A stretch of DNA of 64,000 nt from Gyromitra esculenta (lineage: Eukaryota > Ascomycota > Pezizomycetes > Pezizales > Discinaceae), in contig JBCAML010000018.1 in NCBI GenBank assembly GCA_038503075.1, positions 1,302,001 through 1,366,000 on the forward strand, in the 5' to 3' direction. Positions 11,024 through 23,748 of the stretch are shown here, in pieces. The number at the start of each line of letters is the position of its first letter. Position 1 is the first letter of the stretch. Below the pieces are notes generated by a model, which had not been told where the DNA came from, made no database searches, and saw only the letters and a list, made by a program, of their open reading frames with translations. Position numbers and translations under genes: made by a program.

Positions 11024-12304
11024 TTTTACGCACCAACGCGCAGCAATAGCAGCGAGAACAATGAGGACATTAACAGAATTTACTCCAAAATACTATCGTC
11101 ATATATCGGCTATATCGCGCCTACTTCGAAATAGTGGTTGAGACAAGGAGAGCGAACATTTCTAGACCGAAACAGTTTTCTCGTCTCTTGTATTTGCAAA
11201 AAGCAGGTCTGTACTCCTTGTGCTTCGAATTCTCGAACGTTGGCTTTTCTATCGATAAGTTTACCAAAAGCCTACTGGCTGGTTATATCCAACCGCTACC
11301 AAAATTGTTAGTGCTTGATATTCTCTGCCCTCCTCCGATGGCTGTACGCGATAAAAAGTCGGAATAATCGGCTTTAGATGCCACTTTCAGAGGGCGTCTG
11401 TCTACGGTTGTGAAATCCCTTTTTTATTTCATTACTGCTAACCTTGTTATTAGGGATAGCAAATCGGGATATCCACGTGCTGTATAGCTAGAAAGACAAT
11501 TAGCAACTGCTCAGCCATCCTTCATTTAACTGGATCAAAATCTTATTCAGTAACAGTTAAATTTGAAAGCGATTAAATAGGCTGAAGAACACCATTGAGC
11601 TACACGGCGGAATACATAAGGAGGCATGCTGTCATGATTCCTAGATATTAAAGAGTGTATTGTTTGCGCACTTTCTCTCTTCGCTTATTTAACTAATCCA
11701 TACCTCCCTTAAATTTCAGCAATTCTCCTTTCCTTTTTTACGAAACCGATAGAAACATTAGCGCAAAATCTAATTGATCTCTCAGTGATATTACTTTGCT
11801 TCATTTAATACTACTCGAGCTTCCATTTCTGCTGGAACTCCTCGAAGCGACATCTACGCCCTAGTCTTGACGACTCTATCAGCAATAAAAGTCTAGAAAG
11901 AGGATTTAGCTTGGAGTTTATTGTAGTTAGGAAAACCATCAGGGATATTCTGCATTTTATGATCGAGCTCGGCTTCCTAATACTTCGGTGGGCAAAGCAG
12001 CTAGTTGGCATATTTATGGGTTTTAATAAAAAGGCCCTGAGCCTCTTCGGACTATAGTGTATCGAGTGACAATACGTGACAAATACATACCAAAGTTCGA
12101 AGTTAAATATGCATTAGCTTAGTTTCTAGATCTTGGAGCCCTTTGTCTGGAGATGTAGGGGATACCTGCAAATTCCAGCATAATCAGAGTATGTGGTTGG
12201 TATTTGTTGGTGATGTCGAACTTTGCGATAAGATTAGATTAGGATGAGGCTCTATTAAGCTTCCATCCTAGCTTCCAGATACCCTCTGTGCAGCACAAAG
12301 CACT

Positions 12305-12335
12305 CAGGAGCCAGGAACCAGGAACCAGGAACCAG
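12305..12335. repeat. 7-bp tandem repeat upstream of HRQ1
   Basis: Four copies of CAGGAAC (the first is CAGGAGC) followed by CAG, ending 42 bp before the HRQ1 start codon, so it probably lies in the 5' untranslated leader. Confidence 0.85.
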
Positions 12336-12377
12336 TCACAATTCTTCATACGTTAAAAGGGAAAAGATAAAACAACT

Positions 12378-15300
12378 ATGGGGAAGGATTGCTCAACTTC
12401 AAAGCGGCAACAACGAAGCTCGGGAGGCGCCCAAGAGCAGCATCAAGCTCCTGCGAACACGCCCCCTAATCTTGAGGAACCAGGCTCCCAGAAACTTACG
12501 AAACGCAAACGCGTATCAAAGAGCAATCAAGCAAAAACAGATCTGGACTCTTCACCTGTCCCTGAGAAATCTGCGACTAAGAAACCTCGAACAGGAAAGA
12601 AGACTACATCTTCTGGTGTAGTTCCCAAGGCAGTTTCCATTGCTCGGACTGATATTCCTTGGCCAGCATACTTTAAGGAGCTTGAGAAGGTTCACCGAGC
12701 CTTGAACTTGGTCTTTACGTTCTGCTGCACGCGAAAACACTTAGCGACGACTTTTGATAACCTCAGATCAGCTGTTGAGAATAACACCAAAAAAGAGTTG
12801 ACTGTTGAGGATATTGCACAGATCAAATTTCTCGTACCCAAAAGCATACAATTCGCCTATGTGCATGAGGAAATGCTGCAGGTACACGTCATGGCTGCTT
12901 CTGCTAGTGTAGATACACGAAGGGGTAAAGCTGCGGCAGCGGAGGATGTGTATGAAAACATTGGTAAAAGCGATACAGCAAAAGACGTGCAGGAGGTATT
13001 ACTTTTCGAGTTTATCGACGGAGACTTGAAGAAATCGTTACCGAAAAAAGGTGGGAAAAATAAGGAGGATGATTTAAAAATGCCTACCTTCTCGATGCCG
13101 CAGATGACAAAGCTTATCAATAAACGCAATGAGAAATTTACGGCCGCGGTAAACACTTTTCTCGCAGAGTGTGTAGAGAGTGGAGTCGATGCTGTGGAGA
13201 GCATCGCATTACAATATCATCCGCATATTCCCATACAAACCAATTCAGGACTCACAGGACCATCTGTCGCTTCTACTGTGCCGCTTGAGATCCCAAAAGA
13301 GAGAGGGTCTATCGCCGATATCATAGAAGAGATTAAAGCTTCTGATTTGTATGTAGGTCAGATTGTCCCGAATGGTCACCGTGTTTTCCCACCTCAGCAA
13401 CCGATTTTCGGAGACCTTTCGTTCCAACTTTCGCAAGCTCTTGTAAACGCTTTATATACCGCACATAACATCGAAAGGCTATACTCTCACCAAGCAGAAG
13501 CTATCAATAACCTCCACGACGGGCATCACGTCATTGTGTCAACGTCTACGTCTTCAGGGAAATCGTTGATATATCAGATCCCATTTCTTCACGAGATGGA
13601 GAAGGACTCTTGTACAAGGGCCATGTTTATCTTTCCCACGAAAGCTCTTGCCCAGGACCAAAGAAGGAGTTTGGTTGAAGTTTTGGGCTATATGAAGGAT
13701 ACTTTGGGAGATATTAGAGTTGAGACTTTCGACGGTGATACGAGTATGGAGGATAGAAGAGGAATAAGGGATGAAGCAAGCGTGATCTTCACGAATCCTG
13801 GTGAGTGTAACTCGGGAATGGGTAATTATTGTTTTTTTTTGACAATTTGCTGAAAATGAGCGGATTTGCGGCCCAGATATGTTACATTTAAACATCCTAC
13901 CAAACGAGGAGCATTGGAGGACATTCTTGAAAAATTTAAAGTTTGTAGTTGTCGATGGTAGGTACCCTTACATCTGCCTGCCCGTGAGGGGAACCTGGAA
14001 GCTAAAATATGACAGAACTGCATGTTTATAACGGACTATTTGGATCTCATGTGGCTTTCATCATGAGAAGGTTAAGAAGGATATGTTCTACCATAGGAAA
14101 TAACAAAGTAAAATTTGTTTCTTGCTCAGCCACTGTCGCCAACCCTGAAGGCGTAAGTACAATTACCTAGGTACTTTTTGGAACGGCTCTTAACTTTGGC
14201 TATAGCACATGCGTAAGATATTCGGAATCGATGCCGTGAAACTCATCGAAGAAGATGGATCTCCGGCTGGTCGCAAAGAATTCCTTTGTTGGAACAGCCC
14301 TTATAAAGATGCCGGTGACCCTTCTGCCGGTCGTGTTGACTCTATATCGGAAGCGGCGAAATTGTTCTCACAATTGATTCTGCGAGGCGTCAGAGCAATT
14401 GCGTTCTGCAGGACGAGGAAAGTTTGTGAAGGTCTGCTAGCGGCTGTAAAACGCGAACTGGAGCGATTAGAGAGGGCTGAGGTTGTTGGAAGAGTTATGG
14501 GATATAGAGGGGGCTATACCCCACAGGACAGAAGGAGGATCGAGAAGGAGATGTTTGAAGGGAGGTTGATGGGTATTATAGCTACTAGTGCGCTGGAATT
14601 GGGGGTTGATATCGGGAGTTTGGGTATGAGGCAGAGCCTAAATGATACCCGCGAATTCATCCGCTAATCGTAGGGCGAGCGTGTAGACGCTGTGATGACA
14701 GTCGGGTTTCCATATTCTATCTCAAATTTGAGACAGCAAAGTGGGAGGGCTGGAAGGCGGAATAAGGACTCTCTTTCGATCTTAGTTGGCGACTCGTTCC
14801 CGACAGATCAGTACTATATGAATAACCCTGACGAAATCTTCACGAAGCCGAACGTACAGCTGCAAGTAGATCTCGAAAACATTCTCATTAGAGAGGGACA
14901 TATTCAGTGCGCCGCGTTTGAAATACCTATAAAACCGTTAGAGGATCGAGAATATTTTGGGGAAGATCTTCCAGATCTGGCGGAAGAAAGATTAGTCCCT
15001 GATGGTTTAGGGTTCTACCACTGCCACGATAGATTCAAGCCATATCCATCTAAATTGGTGGCAATCAGGGATACAGAGGACGGCCACATTGCTATTGTGG
15101 ATGTCACGAAGAGAAGAAACGTTGTTCTTGAAGAGGTAGAGCCTTCAAGAGCCATGTTTGCTATCTATGATGGAGCAATATTTCTGCACCAGGGATACAC
15201 GTACCTAGTTAAGGATGTTAATTGGGACATGAAGTTCGCTCAGGTAGAGCTGGTGAATGTGGACTGGACGACATCACCAAGAGACTTCACCGACGTCGAT

Positions 15301-16198
15301 CCGATCGAGACAGAGGCCATTAGACAGATAGCGGACAGTCCTTTTAGGGCATACTACGGCATCATTTGTATTAGATCCGTCATATTCGGCTACTTTAAAA
15401 AGGATAGGCAGAAACGGATACTTGACGCCGTTGAAGTTGATACTCCCCCACTCGTGATATACTCAAAGGGCATGTGGTTAGATATCCCTAAGTCCGCACT
15501 AGATATCTTGAAGTCTAGAGAAATCAATATCGCGGGGGCTATCCATGCCGCCCAACACGCAATGCTTAGTCTCATACCTAACTTTGTCATCAGCATGCCA
15601 GGCGATGTGAGGACGGAATGCAAGGCCCCGGAGAAAGAATTCATGAAGCGGGAAACATCAAGAAAGAGGCCGGCTAGGTTAACTTTCTATGATACGAAGG
15701 GGGGGAAAGGAGGGAGTGGTATTAGTACGAAAGTGTTTGAGTTTGTGGATTTGCTGCTAAGGCAGGCGCTTGAAAGGGTAGAGAGGTGTATGTGCATAAG
15801 CGGATGTGTCGAATGTGTGTTCTACTATACATTTCACTCCCCTCTTCCCTCTTCCTGCTTTAGCCGGTATTGTACCAATATTATTCTTTTGCAAGGCTAA
15901 TTTAGATGATTCCGTTGCAGGTGTGGCGAGCGAGCGCTGTAAGGAAGCCAATGCCGTCTTATCGAAGACTGGCGCATATATTATCTTTAAAATCCTACTG
16001 AACCTGCCTATCGAGCTTCCGGAACTATTAGATAGACCTGAGCCTTGTCCAGTAGGCGTCGAGACAGTGGTTATTGCGGAGGAGGTGAGACCGAGAGACG
16101 GTGTCAAACTTGAGGTCTTAATTCCAAAGAAAGTCGAGGATATACCAAAGGGAGGCATCAAGGTTGAGATTGTGGCACGGAAAGGAGTGAAGGTTTGA
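12378..16198 (+). CDS. HRQ1: RecQ4-type ATP-dependent helicase HRQ1
   Basis: 3'-5' DNA helicase of the RecQ4/Hrq1 group, acting in crosslink repair and telomere/genome maintenance. Six exons are inferred: 12378-13800, 13877-13957, 14016-14152, 14206-14623, 14687-15814 and 15921-16198 (1154 residues; yeast Hrq1 is 1077). The N-terminal 120 residues are basic and low-complexity. A conserved ALNLVFTFCCTRKHLATTF segment follows. Helicase motifs appear in order: Walker A STSTSSGKSLIYQ (about 386-398), FPTKALAQDQ, VVVDELHVY (DELH box, restored by splicing), CSATVANPEG, IAFCRTRK, ATSALELGVDIGSLDAV (joined across the fourth intron) and NLRQQSGRAGRR. The last intron joins CVEC to VASERCKEANAV, completing the Cys-rich C-terminal signature of the family. 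All five introns are GT-AG and frame-consistent. Confidence 0.94.
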
Positions 16199-19086
16199 AT
16201 TAAATTATAGTTCATCTATATAATTTGTATATCTATATAAACCTTTCCCGTTTGCTTTCTCAGGGCTCCAAAATCGAGGTCATGATTTATCACTCGCAAT
16301 GAGCCATCTATTTAGAGAAGCTCCCCAATACAGGGGCCCTACGGCGGCGATCCCGAAGAAAGATCGGAGGCGGAAATTAGTTAGAGACATAGGCCCGAGC
16401 ACACGGGCACTCGGGGCCCTCGAAATGTATATGCGGATTTGCGAAAAAAGCCATAGAACGACAGCCAAAACACACTAAAAACTACTAAATTCTGCGACCA
16501 TAGTTTTCTACAAATGGGGTAAATGTTGGAGCAAAGATATGAGAGAAATATAAAGGTGACTTTAGCTATAAAAATCAATTATTTTATACAGTTAGTCTTT
16601 CGGACATAGGCTCTATTATATTTGGCATCCAAGAATCTGAATTGTCAGACCAAACCATTTCAAACCACTTCACTATTAGAATATGCAATGGAATTTCTTC
16701 AAAGTGTTAAGAATTTCACACATTATGACCATGCTCTGCGAGCCATATTTCTACAGAGCGAATACAATAACGAGCGAATATTGTTACATTTCGAATTCTT
16801 ACAGGGCGAGTCGACTGTACGATATCTTTCTATTATCAGATGCTAGTTTGCCAATTTGTTGATTATGCATGCATCTTCGCAGGAAGCCCATAAACAGTCT
16901 AGCCTCACTAACTGTGAGCGCTCTCACAGCGTCGAATATCAGCCCTACTCTGAATCGAGTTATCGGCCAACGCTTGTTTAGTCAGTGCTCTATCCTCCTA
17001 TCTTCGACCTCACTTCCCCGCCTTGTACAAATACGTCCGCAACCCGTCTGCGCAGTGGGTATTGGGAACCTAAAGCACTACCAACACTTGAATAATACGC
17101 TTCAGGGCCAGAATCTCTTTTGACGAGAAGTTATCTTTCTTGGGATAGTTTTTCTTTCAGCGTAGTGCATAAAGGGTGGTAAGTTCTCGCAAAACCCTTT
17201 TCTACCTGGTAACTCACACTAACACCTAACCAGTCAAACCCAATCGTCTCCGTAGAGATTAGAAGCTACCACCGATAGTTCGTCCCGCCAAAACGAGACA
17301 GATGTCCCCACGTCTGGCGGAGGGTTCGGAGTAGCCCTTTCTGTTATATCGCGGCATGACTGTGCAGTGTAGTGCACGCCTCGCTTTGTCTTGCTTGATA
17401 CAGTGTTTCGTTTAGCATGACTCAAAGAGCAGTGAGTTCTACAAACAAGACCCCTCCAGTGTGGTAACTCGCTCTGAAATGATATTTCTAGTTGCCGTCT
17501 CTATCCTGGACTCGGCCAGTATCCAGGTCCTAGTACCAGCTATATCGCACAAGATCGTTCACAAAAAGGTGGACGAGGAGCACAATCGTGGGGGTCCCTT
17601 TCGCATCAGGAAGCGGGGGGATTATCAAGGCCGGGGGAAAGTTGGTTTTATACCGGCTAGATGATATAAGTGATGTGGAGCTAAGAGGCGTGGCTCCGTT
17701 TAAATCCAAACAGGGTCAAAGCTCCTGGGGATTCTAGAGACATAAAATGGCGAGCAGTATGACGATAATATTGCAAGAAAGCTTTCCGAGTTAAGCGTCG
17801 GAAGAAGTGAGGAAAGATAAAGGTAGGGTTTCATGTCACACGCTAAGCCGTGAATTGTATTAATTGGAACCTGGATATTCTATAGGGCTGTCTGAACGGT
17901 GTTATATACCTGAGTCCATATTTCCAGCATTCCTCGGACCTCCAGCAGCTATATATCACCTGCCAATCCTTTAAGGAGCCCAGGAAGCGACATAAAATCT
18001 TCTCCAAGAGTGGAGGAACTTTAATGGATGGCATTCAGTCCTTAACTGACGCACAGTATGGAGTGGCCATAGATACGTGTATACTTGAAGATGGTTTTGG
18101 GCTTGGTGGGAGTTGGATAGGTATAGACGAGCTGGGAAAAAAAAACGTATAGGACGATGTCAAACATCGATTTTGTATATAACCTTTTGTCAGGCAGACA
18201 AAACAGGGGTATGTGATTGTGGTACTAGAGAAGCAGTAGGTTTGAATACCGTATTTGGGAGTGAGGAGTAACACGATTTTATTGGATTTCTATGTGTTCG
18301 ATAGTGGGAGGGTATGAAGTTGTCCTACTTATGAAAAAACATAGAGGGATAAAAAGCTACGAATCCCCAAGTTGGCCTCTCCACAGCCAATCACGTAGTA
18401 AACAAGAATAAGGATAAAGCTTGTTAAATTTCAAAACTGGGCACATAATTTCGGACACGCATGTACAGAGTTGATAGTATCAGGCGCTAGTGTCCATCAC
18501 AGACCATCACTCGCTCAAAACATTTGACCTGGTGTTGAACATAATGTATAGATATGTGGTATATGGTGTCTAGTAAAGAAGGGAAGAGAAGAGAAGAGAA
18601 GAGAGAATAGAAGAACGAGCATAGAGCCCCATATATCCAACACCTGGAGAGGGAGAAAGGACGTCGCTAAACCTATCCGTATTGCGAGGCAGCTTTGCCT
18701 GGGATAGCAGCCTAACTACTGCTTCATAGCGGTCATCTAGCACTACCTATCACACTAGAAACCTGTTTTTGATACCATCATCCCCTTTCTACCACTCTAT
18801 CGCCCTCGCTGACCCTTAACCCAATCACGAATCAAACTAAACCAACCCGAATCGTGCTAAACCAGTGCAAATTCGCTCCCCGTAAACACGCATGAACCAA
18901 ACCATGTTTTTCTTGAACGAGGCTGTCTGTCTGTCTGTACATACAAAATCTCTACACAAACACAAAACCAACTACTACAACTAATCCAGCAAGCACAGCC
19001 AACACAAACCAAAGTAACTAAAAAACTAAACTAGACTCAACCTCAAAACAAAAAGCACCATTAACCCCTACTCACAAACCACCAAA
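16199..19086. other. Gene-poor region between HRQ1 and BBC1 (2.9 kb)
   Basis: No gene is recognisable. Short frames at 16622-16846, 16869-17123 and 17461-17664 lack family signatures. A GC-richer patch lies near 16330-16430. A short inverted repeat (CCGCCA near 17285, TGGCGG near 17317) and a GAGAA microsatellite near 18575-18605 are visible. The last few hundred bases are probably the 3' region of BBC1. Confidence 0.45.
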
Positions 19087-22000
19087 TTAAGCCTTCGATT
19101 CCCACCCAACCCAACTTTTCCCAACCACCCTCCAGACCTTAACTTCTCCACTTCGTAGATCCCCCACCTTGTACCCCTCAACCTTAACCTTCCGCCCCTC
19201 CCTACCTTGTTCCCATACACGTACCTTCTTCTTCGTTCCATCCCACTCGCAGACGACACCAACATGGTCTGGCTTGCCAGCGTCCATACTATACTTCTGA
19301 TGTAACCCACCTTTATGACCCTGGAACTTTGCATTCCTGAATGTAATAATATCGCCATTTCGGATCTCATCAAACTGCTGGATACTTGCGTTCGCCAAGT
19401 TCGCGTACACGAGTGCACCATAATTACGATTTCCTGCGGCCGGGAGGACGCCAGGGGCTAGCGTAAAGAGTTCGCGTACGAGTGAGAATGGGTCGCCTTC
19501 ACCGACAACGGTGCCTTCGCGCACTTTAGCACCGGCGGCAATCTTGGCGCCGAATCTAGCGGCAAATTCTTCAAGCTGATCTTGGCGTGGCTGGGGAGGG
19601 GGAGGTTCGTGACGTTGTGACATTTGTGCGGATGACGGGTCGGCAGGGTCATAGTGGACTGTTATGACGGTTTGGGAGTAATCGTGAAAAAGAACGTAGA
19701 CGTCTTTGGTAATTGTACGACCACCGCCACGTCTGCTAGTGAAGAGTTCTTCGACCTCAAAATAGAGGTCGCGCTGGCGACCCTGAAACACTGGGGGCGG
19801 GGTGTTGGAGGTTTTCCACCATCCAGATTTTTCGGATAGATCTACATCACCGGCTACGTATTCGGCTACTGGGCGAGTTTGGTCCATTGAGCGCCGGCCA
19901 CTACTTTGCTGTGGGCCGCGGGATACGTCGAGACTTTGCCGGCCACCTGAACGGGGCACAGAATGGGTTGGTGGTGGAGGCGGATTCACCGGTTGTGTTG
20001 GCGGCGGTGGAGATTCGTATCTAGGGGAATCGTATTTATACGGATCGTACTCATCCTCATCGTACGCCTCTTCCTGCTTTTTCTGCTGAGGGGGTGGAAC
20101 CGGCGGTGGCGCGGCACGCGGCATATCCATTGACTGTCTCCCCTTCCTACTCGGGGGGGCACTTCCAGGCGGTGGAGGTGGAGGAACACCTCTGGGCGGC
20201 ATTTGCGGTGATAGTACAGGAGATGGTAACGGCGTTTCGTCATCTCCACCTTTTCCATGTTCCTTCTTCAGTGCGTCTCTATGTGTGACTTTATTTCCGA
20301 TATCTGTATCATAGTCTGCTTCGTACTCCGTAACTTCCTCTTCTGTATCAGATGGCCTATTGCTACCGCTTGCATCGCTCATCCCTGGGCGGCTATCATC
20401 ATTATGTCGGGGCGGCGGTCCACTCGGCGGAGGTGGTGGCGGCGGTCTCACAGTACCCTGAGACTGCTGTGCTGTGCTCGGGGATGGTGGAATACCGCCG
20501 GGTACTGGGGGCATTCCACCCGCGCCACGCTGATAACTCGCCCGTTTATTAAATGGGGGACTTCCCGGCACGGGCCCAATAGGCGACGACTGCATAGGTG
20601 AGAAGTATGACTGAGAAACTCTTTTTGAAGTTGGAGATGTAGGAGACGTAGCATCACTGTATCCAGATGTTGGGCGCCCAGATGGAACAAGCGGGGGTCC
20701 AGAAGGTGGTGGCGGAGGTGCTACGCGGGGTCGAACGTCAAGCTCGGAGGTGGTCAACGACAGTTTACTGGGAGGAGCGGACATCTCATCATCGGACGCT
20801 GAACCTTCTGAAGGCGATAACGCAGGCGACGGGAGTTGAGCTATCCACTGTTAATAGCCCTCTACTAAGAACTTAGGGAACAACATACGTTCGGTCATTG
20901 GCACCGGCGGCGGAGCGGGCCTTTCACTTGGCACAGGTGGCGGCGGCGGAGCTGGTCGTTCTAAATCGAATTAGCCATCTTTCCATGGGGCAGACTAGAG
21001 AACCATACCCTGTGATAACATTGGTGGACTCATTGGCGCCGTCCTTTCCGTCTTCGGGCTCGTCGGCATGGGCCTAGGACCCAACGGATGCATCGGCGGG
21101 CTCTGCGGCGGCTGCGGCTTCAAGTCTTCCACATCTACCTCATCGTCGCTATCTCTCTCGTCATTAATCTTCTTTCCCGTACCAACCGTATCCCTAGCCA
21201 GTTCTTCCTCATCGCTATCATCCTGCCTATCAATCACCGGCGGGGACTGTACGCGTGGCATTGCAAACGGTAATGCCACTGGCACTGCCTGTGTGGAGTG
21301 GCTTGTCGGTGGCCTTTCCTCTTCCTCAGCTCTTTCTTCGTGTTCCTGGGTTCTCGTTCCAGAGGACTTCTTCTTCTTGGGTGGTGCCGCGGGGGGACCA
21401 CCCATAGGGATTCCCATCGGTGGGCCGAACATTCCATGCATGCCCATACCACCACTCATCTTTGCTATTCTTTCTCTGAGGGCAATCTTGCGAGCTACCT
21501 CCGGATCGATCTCCTCCTCCTCCTCGTCTTCATCATCATCATCTGAGGCAACATCCGGGGTGTCGTCATTGGCACCCTCATCATCCCCGTCGTCTGACTT
21601 GTCCTCTCTTTGAGCAACCGCACGGCCTTTATGAGTGGTCGAATGTTCCTCCGCGATCGAAGAGGTATCTGCATCCCCAGCGCTTGACTCCGCAACGACA
21701 TGGTCATCCCGATTAATATCGATGCTCTTCTTCGGCCTTGAAACCGGTTGCTCCTCAGCGTCGAGATTACCCCGGGCAGAATCATATGATTTCCTCTCCT
21801 GATACGTTTCCTCCTGTATCGGCGCGCTATGGGAGATCTCTTCGTCCGCTCCTCCACCAGTAGTCTGCTCACTTTCGGTTCTCTTCGGCTTCGGTGGTCT
21901 TTTCGGTTTACCACCCCCAAGGCCGCCGGAGGGATCCAACTGTTGCGTTTGTAACAACGCAATCCGATCCTTCAGCGCCAACTTCGGCCTTTCTTCTTCC

Positions 22001-22860
22001 TTCTCTCGTTCCTGCTCGATCGATCTCCGAGAAGATTCCTCGGCGGCCTCTGCACGGACGTAGTTCGAGTCCTCGTCACGTTTTGGCTTCGGAACATGCT
22101 GATTTGGTGGGGGGACATACGAGTTCTTACTTGGTGGCGGGGGAACAAATGGCTTCTTGATAAAATTAACTGGTGGCTTGTGCGGATTATACGGAGTTAT
22201 TGGGGCCGCAGAGGCATTATTGAAAAGCGCCAAGCGATCCTTAAACGAGCTCGGCTTCTGCGGGGGCGGCGGTTTATTCCCCGTCTGTTTCGGTTCTGTT
22301 GCCTGGGGAGGTGGGGCAGGCTTCGGCGCAAAGGCCGGGAGTTTCGGAGCTTGTGGGGATACCGGATTTGTACGTCTTTCCTCCTGTGGTGGCGATCGAG
22401 GCTCCTCTGTACGCTGCGGTGATCTAACTTCCTGCTTCGGTGCGGAAATAGGTGAGGCTATGGTAGAACTTGTAGACGGTCTCGAGGAGCTAGTGTTGAT
22501 CACAGTAGGGGCTTTCTCGTGCTGTGAAGAGCCGTAAGTATGCGATTTAGGAGTATGATCGTCCTGCGGGGGATCTTGATGCTGTTCCTCGACGGGCTTC
22601 TTCCTCCCGCCGCCGCCAGGACGGGTGGGGCGCGGAGGTAGCTCAACCACAAGGCGCTCCACGAAGTTTTTGGGGAAAATGCCCTGCTTGAGAATGCCGG
22701 TAGAACGGTCGGTGTACTCGCCATAGTACCAGTCAGCATCTTCTTCCTCCGTCACGGTGATGATCTCGTCGGCGGGGAAATTGAGGTCGTCATCGTGAGG
22801 GGAAGCGTAGTCGAAGAGGGCTTTAACCTTAAAAGGTGGGGCTGTAGAGGCGTTGGCCAT
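19087..22860 (-). CDS. BBC1: SH3-domain actin-patch protein BBC1/MTI1 (myosin tail region-interacting protein)
   Basis: Cortical actin-patch protein that restrains Las17/type-I myosin-driven actin assembly during endocytosis. Three minus-strand exons are inferred: 22860-21009, 20960-20889 and 20840-19087 (1225 residues; yeast Bbc1 is 1157). An SH3 domain fills residues 8-70 ([36 protein letters not shown]). A long disordered middle follows, rich in PPPP runs, acidic stretches and phosphorylatable serines, with conserved motifs such as [11 protein letters not shown] and [17 protein letters not shown]. The last 240 residues form the conserved AIM3/BBC1 C-terminal domain with a cysteine-proteinase-like fold ([28 protein letters not shown]). 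Both small introns are GT-AG and join poly-proline sequence in frame. The gene is head-to-head with RTR1 across 888 bp. Confidence 0.93.
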
Positions 22861-23748
22861 GCTGGGCAGACGGGCCTCCGGGGATGCCAGTGAGGGTGAG
22901 AGTTACGGTGGGGGTGAGATGGGAGACAGACCTCCGGGTGGGGGATGCCAGTAAGAGGGGGGAGCTACAGTGAGCAGATGAGATGGGGGAGGATGTGCCT
23001 GTAGCAGTAGAATATTAAATGCAGTTTCCGGGGGTGGATATAGATGATTGGAGATAGCTGTTTGGGGTGGTGATGGTGGTGGTTGTGGAAGAAAGCAGCG
23101 GTCGTTCCCGGACCGGTAAAGAGAGAGGAGGAGTACGTCAGCGCACGAGCATGGATCAGACCAAGTAGAGAGTGGGAAAAGAAAAGAAAGATGAAAAGGA
23201 AAGAGAGGAAAAGAAAGGAAAAGTCTCTCTACAGTGGCTATTTTAGACTCTGCAATTGCAGTGACGGGAGCAGTGCAGCAGGCAGAAGGAGAAGATGATG
23301 GATGGATGGATGGATTGATGAAGGATGAGGATGGAGACGCAAGGTGGGGATCACGATAGAGATGTGGATTGGGGAAGCAATAGGATAGGTGAGAGTTATT
23401 CAGAGCATTATTCCTATTCAGATTATATTCTCTGTCTAGCGGTATATCTCTTCCTCTTGTCTCCTGTCTCTCGTCTCTCACTCACTCACTCGCTCATTCT
23501 CTCCCACTCAATGCATAGGAGGGGAAATCCCATTCGAGGCGTCTGCGGGTGGCGGGGTCAATGTGGCGGTGCGATAAGACGGCTGCTGCGTTAGGTGTGG
23601 CTAGTATATGGAATGTGGCTATGTAGGGTGGCTTATGACGTAGAGCGGCTACATTCTTTGTCAACACCCATCCCCTAGCCAAAGTACAGCTTTATCGCCA
23701 TTCGGTATACTCCACCGTTGCTACTCCACCTCCACCACTGCCACCACA
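22861..23748. promoter_or_regulatory. Divergent promoter region, BBC1 / RTR1
   Basis: An 888-bp region between two divergent start codons. It has a purine-rich block at about 23164-23222 (AAAAGAAAGA-type) and a CT/TCAC-rich tract around 23440-23510. The proline/serine-rich frame on the minus strand (22903-23481) reflects this composition and is not a gene. Confidence 0.5.

Larger units (their letters stand above)
8468..12377. other. Gene-poor AT-rich island (3.9 kb)
   Basis: No intact gene is supported. The longest frames (65-84 codons) lack recognisable domains. At 10829-11023 a frame starts MDFQKLES and continues to SLIILLQLCNLGKIIAGHVN, a hydrophobic pattern recalling the first helix of fungal NLR-head domains. 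It shares the DFQKLE leader with the relic at 2281 and may be another decayed copy. A 9293-9490 frame with a VQMFGPVGLLWLA stretch has no family I recognise. The end of the island has a 7-bp tandem repeat just before HRQ1. Confidence 0.45.

Noticed and set aside
21068..21613. 181-codon plus-strand frame
   Set aside because: Antisense to the BBC1 disordered region; composition mirrors the acidic and serine codons of the real gene.
22903..23481. 192-codon Pro/Ser-rich minus-strand frame
   Set aside because: Lies in the divergent promoter of BBC1 and RTR1; low-complexity, no family, no splice partner.
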